DNA from: Mastigias papua
Lineage: Eukaryota; Cnidaria; Scyphozoa; Rhizostomeae; Mastigiidae
Direction: 5' to 3'
Length of the DNA: 64,000 nucleotides
Assembly (NCBI GenBank): GCA_964019165.1
Contig: OZ025269.1
Location: forward strand, 6,796,669 to 6,860,668
The number at the start of each line of letters is the position of its first letter. The first letter of the stretch is position 1. Position numbers and translations under genes: made by a program. Under the pieces are notes generated by a model, which did not search any database, was not told the origin of the DNA, and worked only from the letters and a program-made list of their open reading frames with translations. Positions 60,001 to 64,000 of the stretch are shown piece after piece.

Positions 60001-60455
60001 TATTGATCTTCATGCAATACGACAGCAATTCAAGATCAAAGACGCGATACACGTTTCACACATCAATGCAAAGCCCGCTTGCTCCGAAAGACGCACCACC
60101 GCGTGAATCGATAGAATGCCGTTGTCTTGCTTTCTTTCCTCACCATGAGCCTAACACTATTCCCGCTATAATTTACAAGGATGGTGAGATTGTTAGTGTT
60201 GCTATTTTCAAGATCCTTCAGTCCCTATTATACCCTACTCATTGGCCAAAAGATGCACAGAAATGGATGGGTAAGGAGCTGTATCGCCCAGGTGGGGTGC
60301 GGAGAGTTGTGGAGGAACTAGTCCATGGAGGTGCAAGAAGAAAAGAACATGGTCTTGACAAAGCTTCGGAAGAAGAAAGAAATCAAATAGTTCAGAAACT
60401 TCTTTCTGATGGGAATTTTGAAGAGACCGCCAAATCTCACTTCCCTCCATCATAA
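54033..60455 (+). CDS. CmcJ/NvfI/AsaB-like Fe(II)/2-oxoglutarate oxygenase
   Basis: Two exons, 54033-54389 and 59589-60455, join in phase 0 (donor ATG then GTGAGT; acceptor CTTATAG) into 407 residues. N-terminus: LLVYTRDNGTRQVTHIPP and EHGFQLIPHRTALSKKDFYT, which match the leader of this family. Across the splice comes the 'FHHM-VRKAS' junction, like its usual 'DHTVR'. Exon 2 holds GVVHCDYT (iron ligands H160, D162), VINVWRNISES, LAMCDARTV, FHEWYYFPNMVKDEVLIFMQ, RYTFHTSM (distal ligand H276) and PPRESIECR, whose Arg likely binds 2-oxoglutarate. About 110 residues continue past the usual end. The family oxidises or methoxylates small molecules in fungal and bacterial pathways; the substrate here is unknown. 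The intron is 5.2 kb and full of transposons. Animal occurrence suggests old transfer, but this is inference. Confidence 0.88.
54560..55110 (-). mobile_element. Inverted 5' part of a LINE (RT blocks 0-3)
   Basis: Minus strand from high to low coordinate: KKAPGQGVIFACLIVDGADE, IAAPFKELTNL, VTPIYESGERSSMDKYRSIS and VQPILSKVIERIIHQQ, then IRAAMIDISKVFETMDNA. These are the early RT blocks in correct order. They stop just where the sense piece at 55440 begins in element coordinates. In the oxygenase intron. Confidence 0.75.
55410..55958 (+). mobile_element. Sense 3' part of the same LINE (RT catalytic box onward)
   Basis: Plus strand: LSDIILYVDDTVMFHSGKTI with the YVDD catalytic box, then KTAYVLYGTHQKTSRARAFE, VKLNGMKIMV and later frames. 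Together with the inverted piece to its left this is the arrangement left by twin priming. The 2-kb DNA transposon at 55962 interrupts its 3' side; the remainder probably continues at 57975-58100. Confidence 0.75.
55962..56309 (+). repeat. Left 348-bp terminal inverted repeat
   Basis: Contains GGGAAGAGAGTACATGTTTC and ends CCCTGTTTACAAGG. Equal in length to the right copy; no mismatch noticed by eye. Confidence 0.9.
56508..57077 (-). pseudogene. Transposon-borne protein remnant with premature stop
   Basis: Minus strand: ALGTSKLILEDKSDYAVKCK, SFLGLSEEKLKADVFDGPQI, AWRAFVDVVRNFLGNRKAEN, YEELVSRPLGSYQQLGCNMT and HSDEQGERFH, a stop (TAG at 56658-56660), then DLKVMEDRYKGRWDISMLAD and a stop at 56508. 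The 'SEEQGERFHQD' motif is one I recall from repeat-encoded proteins in many arthropod and cnidarian annotations. Here the expected Gln codon CAG is TAG. Only the C-terminal part exists, so the copy is non-autonomous. Catalytic role unproven. Confidence 0.7.
57624..57971 (-). repeat. Right 348-bp terminal inverted repeat
   Basis: Reverse complement of 55962-56309. Confidence 0.9.
57975..59588. other. Rest of the oxygenase intron
   Basis: Begins with what may be the 3' tail of the interrupted LINE, then AT-rich sequence without recognised features. The CTTATAG acceptor is at 59582-59588. Confidence 0.5.
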
Positions 60456-60922
60456 GTACAGCAATGTAGACTTACTGGTCATGTCAAATTTTGCTTACTG
60501 ATTGTTCATTTTCAATTCTGACCTGTGTTAGTTGTTTTAACTAGCTCTAGTAAAAACTGAACAACAATAATCTTAACGCCAGCTGATCTAGTGATGTCGC
60601 ATCAATTTTTAGCTAGTTACCGCATCAATTTCACTGTAAATTTCTATCGTTGTATTATGCTTAGTGAATAGCTTAAAATCTGCACAAACATCAATCTTCA
60701 TCTTAATTAATAGCTTTAGTATACACATAACATCCATTAATATATTTTGACACATTTTTCAGGCTCCTGCAATTGAAAGAAATTTTGATCCGCCTCTTTA
60801 AAGGCCCTTTAAGTTTTTCACATTTTTCATGCGCTGCTAGTCTGTCAAATATTTACATAGAGGTTTTTTATTGTACATAAGCAAACTTGCGAGCAATGGC
60901 AATGTATTGTGTTTAGCCGTTA
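60456..60922 (+). other. 3' UTR and flank of the oxygenase gene
   Basis: AT-rich, no ORF. No canonical AATAAA close to the stop. Confidence 0.45.
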
Positions 60923-61125
60923 CTTTTACATTAGTATGCGGAATAGCATTATTATGTCAAGCTGCTTTATTTGTTTGATATCTGTCGCACCCATTTCACT
61001 CTTGTCTCGTTAAGAAATGTGCCTGTTAAGCTTCTTAACGAGACAAGGGTTGAATGGATGCGACAGATATCGATTAATTATAACAGCTTGACAGAATAAT
61101 GTTATTTAGTACACTAATGTAAAAG
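60923..61125. mobile_element. Foldback MITE, 94-bp imperfect arms
   Basis: Arms 60923-61016 and 61032-61125 share CTTTTACATTAGT at the outside and TTGTCTCGTTAAGAA at the inside, plus GATATCTGTCGCA. Several mismatches in the middle; 15-bp loop. Confidence 0.8.
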
Positions 61126-61146
61126 GAAAGACTAAGCATAATATAG

Positions 61147-61494
61147 ATTTTTTTTATAAGAAACAAGTATATAGGAAACATGAGGAGGTTCAAGTCAGGC
61201 AAAAAATAAGAAACAATTAGGAAACACGGGGAGGCTGAGTTTCAAAAGCAAACTTGAAAAATCTGTCTTTTCGAGAAAGTTTTTAATTGAACTGGAAACA
61301 AACTCCAAACAACATCCGCCTCTCAAATATTTTGAACTAAAGCTTCAGTTCCTCGTCTCATAGTTGCCTAGTTGTTATAGGAAATTTCAAGAATTGTGAG
61401 AAACACTTAAACATTTACGACTGGATTTGACAGAATAGTAAGAAACATTCAGGCTAAAGGGAGAAAGTATGTTTCTTATATAAAAAAATGTGTA
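61147..61494. mobile_element. MITE, long copy of the 21292 family
   Basis: Left TTTTTTTTATAAGAAACAAG, right (inverted) CATTTTTTTATATAAGAAAC. Shares AAACTTGAAAAATCTGT and AGTTTTTAATTGAA with the 171-bp copy but carries about 170 bp more inside. Confidence 0.75.
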
Positions 61495-63125
61495 CAATGC
61501 AATCGCTTGAGGCATCTCTAGGCATTTTAAGTCGAAGTGAACAAGGAAGAGGATAGATTTTAAGATATCATTTAGGTTTGCATGTATATTATGAGAGTCG
61601 ACAGAGCTGTCTATATTGAGTTTGATCTATGCTTGACCAATAGCGCTGTCCAAAACCTTTTAGAAACTTTCGGAACTGAGTTTGGTTTGATTTCTATAGT
61701 TACAGAGACTCTCGCAAATTAGCAGGCCTTTGAATAGTGACGTAAACAAGCGCATGTTAGCACTTTCAATAATAAGTAAATGTTTAATCAATATAGAACA
61801 AAGAGTAGCTTTTGCAGTATGTAGAATTTCACGCACAAAGTTAATTAGACACAAGCATTATTTATTAGCTAATTAAAAAAATTGATAATGTTAGTCATTA
61901 TTTTATCTATTTAGTATTTTTGTTGTATTTTCTCTTTGTATTGTCTCACAGAGGCTGAATGTACCAGTTGTTTGTATGAAAAATTATAAACATTAATCAA
62001 TCATTTAGAATAATACTTAATTTCAGGCAGTCAAGCTTGAGTTTTGAACTTTAGCTTGTGTAATCTTCACAAATCGAATAAAATATATTACTAGTAATAA
62101 TACACTTAATTAAGCATTGTATAGTTGCTTGTTACGTAAAACAACTTTCAGTTGAACAGAAATTGACATGCAAGTCATAACACTGAAGTTTTGGGTCAAA
62201 AGTAATGTCGCCTGGACAGTTCTAGATTTGTTGTGTATTACATTATATGCAATTTGTTTTCTAGATACCAATTTTTTAGTTTGTGATTGATGTAGTTTTG
62301 ATGATGAATATCTAATGCCAGATCACAACATATTTGATTGTGTGAAACAAGAGTTATCAAATTTGTATAAGGAGAGATTTACCAGTCTTTCTCCCTTGTA
62401 ACGATACTCTATACGCCGTAGTAATTTCCATGTTCATGTCAAATCCGACTTCTAATTTTAAAATATGTAGCATGTTATCAGCTAATTGCAAAAGAATGTC
62501 TACTCTAAGATCATCACCATGATTCAAGGTGCCTATTTGGATAATACACGAGAGTACAAATGGATAGATTACAAGAGTTATGTTTAGGGAATAATAGGTT
62601 CTAGACAGTCTCAATCCTTATTACCTTTGCAGGATGTGTAATATAGTGTCCTTGTTGCAGTTGTAATTGCCCATCTTATTATGCAATGTTTTGATGTGAT
62701 AATAAACATTTTTGGCGTATCTATAATGCTTGCAGTGAGTTGGTCGAATTTAGTAAAAGCACACAGTGACATTTCTACATGTTTGACTTACTGAATTTTT
62801 GCTGTTGTTCACTTATCAAATTTCTTTCTTTGATATGCTCAGTATAAAAGCTATTTCTTAATTTTTTGTCAAACAGTTCGTTATTTTTACAATATATGGA
62901 AAATTATTGGCTAAAACTGTTACCAGCTAATTGAGAATAGCTAAAAGGACCTAAAATATTCACTTACGGGGCAAATTTTTCGAGTGATTAGAAATATCTC
63001 TGCCATAAAATAATGGTATCATAATAGCAATAATGGAATGAATGTTTACACAGGATGGATATTTCATCAAGCTACAAGCTGCATTGTTTTTGCCTAGTGC
63101 CCTGTACGTTAATGTTAGTACCTTA
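61495..63125. other. Unassigned stretch
   Basis: AT-rich, no domain recognised. The ORF at 62357-62614 (minus) has no family resemblance. Confidence 0.5.
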
Positions 63126-63266
63126 AATTTTAGAGAACAGTTTTACTATAGATATTTGAAAACATATGTAGTAATTTTAGAAAACAGTTTTACTATAGAT
63201 ATTTGAAAACATATGTAGTAATTTTAGAAAACAGTTTTACTATAGATATTTGAAAACATATGTAGT
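63126..63266 (+). repeat. Tandem repeat, 3 x 47 bp
   Basis: Unit AATTTTAGARAACAGTTTTA ... GAAAACATATGTAGT, three nearly identical copies starting at 63126, 63173 and 63220. Confidence 0.95.
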
Positions 63267-63539
63267 TATTTTCATTCAATAGTCCACGTATGATGCCAAA
63301 TGCCATGCAAAATTTCAAGTAAAAGTTAGCGCGAGAGAGTGAAGTACTGAGAGCGTGTTTAACTGGGTTTTGTGTGCTTCAACAGTAGTCTGTCACAGTG
63401 TATGAGTGCCAGCACTATCATTGACTGATGGCTTTGACCAGCTGTGGCTTATTAAGAAACTGTCTTATGTTTTAAAGAGATAGCCTGCTAGATTCTTTTC
63501 TCAGAAAATTGTGGAAATCTGACTCCTGGTTGATGAACA

Positions 63540-63730
63540 ATTTACAAGAGCACTAGAATACTTGTATTCGGCAATCGTGCCGATGGTAGTTTGATTTCAT
63601 ATTCTGAATTTGAGTTACTCGGCGTGCATGGCAATTCGTTATGAGATGCCAAAAAGAAGACACTTGTGTACCTTTCTTTAACTGTAAAGGCAGTTTGTTC
63701 CAATTTAGATAGTTTGCCGCACCACCCATG
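63540..63730 (-). mobile_element. LINE 3'-terminal coding remnant (tentative)
   Basis: Minus strand reads GAANYLNWNKLPLQLKKGTQ then VSSFWHLITN, like the extreme C-terminal 'WNxLPxxL...SFKxxL' block of CR1/L2-type LINEs. Confidence 0.5.
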
Positions 63731-64000
63731 CCCTTTAGCAATTTGGCTTTGAAATTATGGACTTGTTTGCAACATGCATGATTGAGTCAACTGCATACTT
63801 CAAGATTTTCGACTTCGCAATCTCGTGTAGAAATCCAATTACATTAGCGGTGATCGGAAAGGAAAGGAGAGGTAGGTCGGAGAGAGAGCTTCACGAAAAG
63901 CGCAAAGATAAAGAGAAAAGTAAGGACATGTTATATTGTTATATTGTTATGTTGCGAAGTGGACGATAGTACCCAGACCTTTTGAGTAGGATGTGTGGAG
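63731..64000. other. Right edge, nothing recognised
   Basis: A plus ORF at 63757-63969 has a charged Arg/Lys/Glu stretch but no family resemblance; it could be a chance ORF. Confidence 0.4.

Noticed and set aside
63757..63969. Charged 70-residue plus ORF at the right edge
   Set aside because: Could be the start of a gene beyond the window, but low complexity and no supporting signal.

Overview
This is an AT-rich, intron-bearing, transposon-crowded eukaryotic window. It is almost certainly from an animal, most likely an early-branching or marine invertebrate such as a sponge or cnidarian. That placement is inference from gene sequence (animal-type NAA30, seipin and NTAN1) and from the repeat mix (LINEs, Copia, a Penelope-like element, pogo/Tigger, PIF/Harbinger, tRNA-derived SINEs, long (TA)n tracts). 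Nothing looks prokaryotic. Most long ORFs over (TA)n and (CA)n tracts are artefacts.

Five host genes can be rebuilt by joining exons at GT/AG sites with matching phase. (1) A minus-strand gene with an N-terminal coiled coil and the start of an EF-hand loop (3139-5964), running off or onward to the left. (2) NAA30, the NatC catalytic subunit (minus, 15128-24575, four exons). (3) Seipin/BSCL2 (minus, 35835-44299, seven exons). (4) NTAN1, the N-terminal asparagine amidohydrolase (plus, 44578-45516), uninterrupted and head-to-head with seipin across about 280 bp. (5) A two-exon CmcJ/NvfI/AsaB-like Fe(II)/2-oxoglutarate oxygenase (plus, 54033-60455), a family known to me mainly from fungal and bacterial secondary metabolism. 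Genes 2 and 4 both touch protein N-termini (co-translational acetylation; Asn deamidation in the Arg/N-degron route). Gene 3 is an ER lipid-droplet factor. No operon-like link is implied.

Layout: 1-3000 LINE debris; 3139-5964 EF-hand gene; 6337-7350 Tigger-like element holding a (TA)n tract; 7380-10760 decayed Copia; 10761-15127 repeats and a SINE; 15128-24575 NAA30, whose introns hold a Penelope-like GIY-YIG remnant, a foldback between (TA)n tracts, MITEs and a SINE; 24576-31760 mostly unassigned sequence with MITEs and a few candidate exons; 31761-35329 a pogo-type transposon with a divergent HIRAN-domain gene, its transposase broken by a nested PIF/Harbinger-like element; 35835-45516 the seipin/NTAN1 pair, with LINE pieces inside a seipin intron; 45680-47600 a second Copia (minus); 47600-54000 foldback and hAT-like MITEs; 54033-60455 the oxygenase gene, whose 5.2-kb intron holds an apparently twin-primed LINE and a 2-kb DNA transposon with apparently identical 348-bp inverted repeats; 60456-64000 3' flank with MITEs, a 47-bp tandem repeat and a LINE tail.

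The most unusual items are the pogo element with its divergent HIRAN partner, the animal CmcJ-like oxygenase, the 348-bp-TIR CACTG-ended element, and the uninterrupted NTAN1 sharing a promoter region with seipin.
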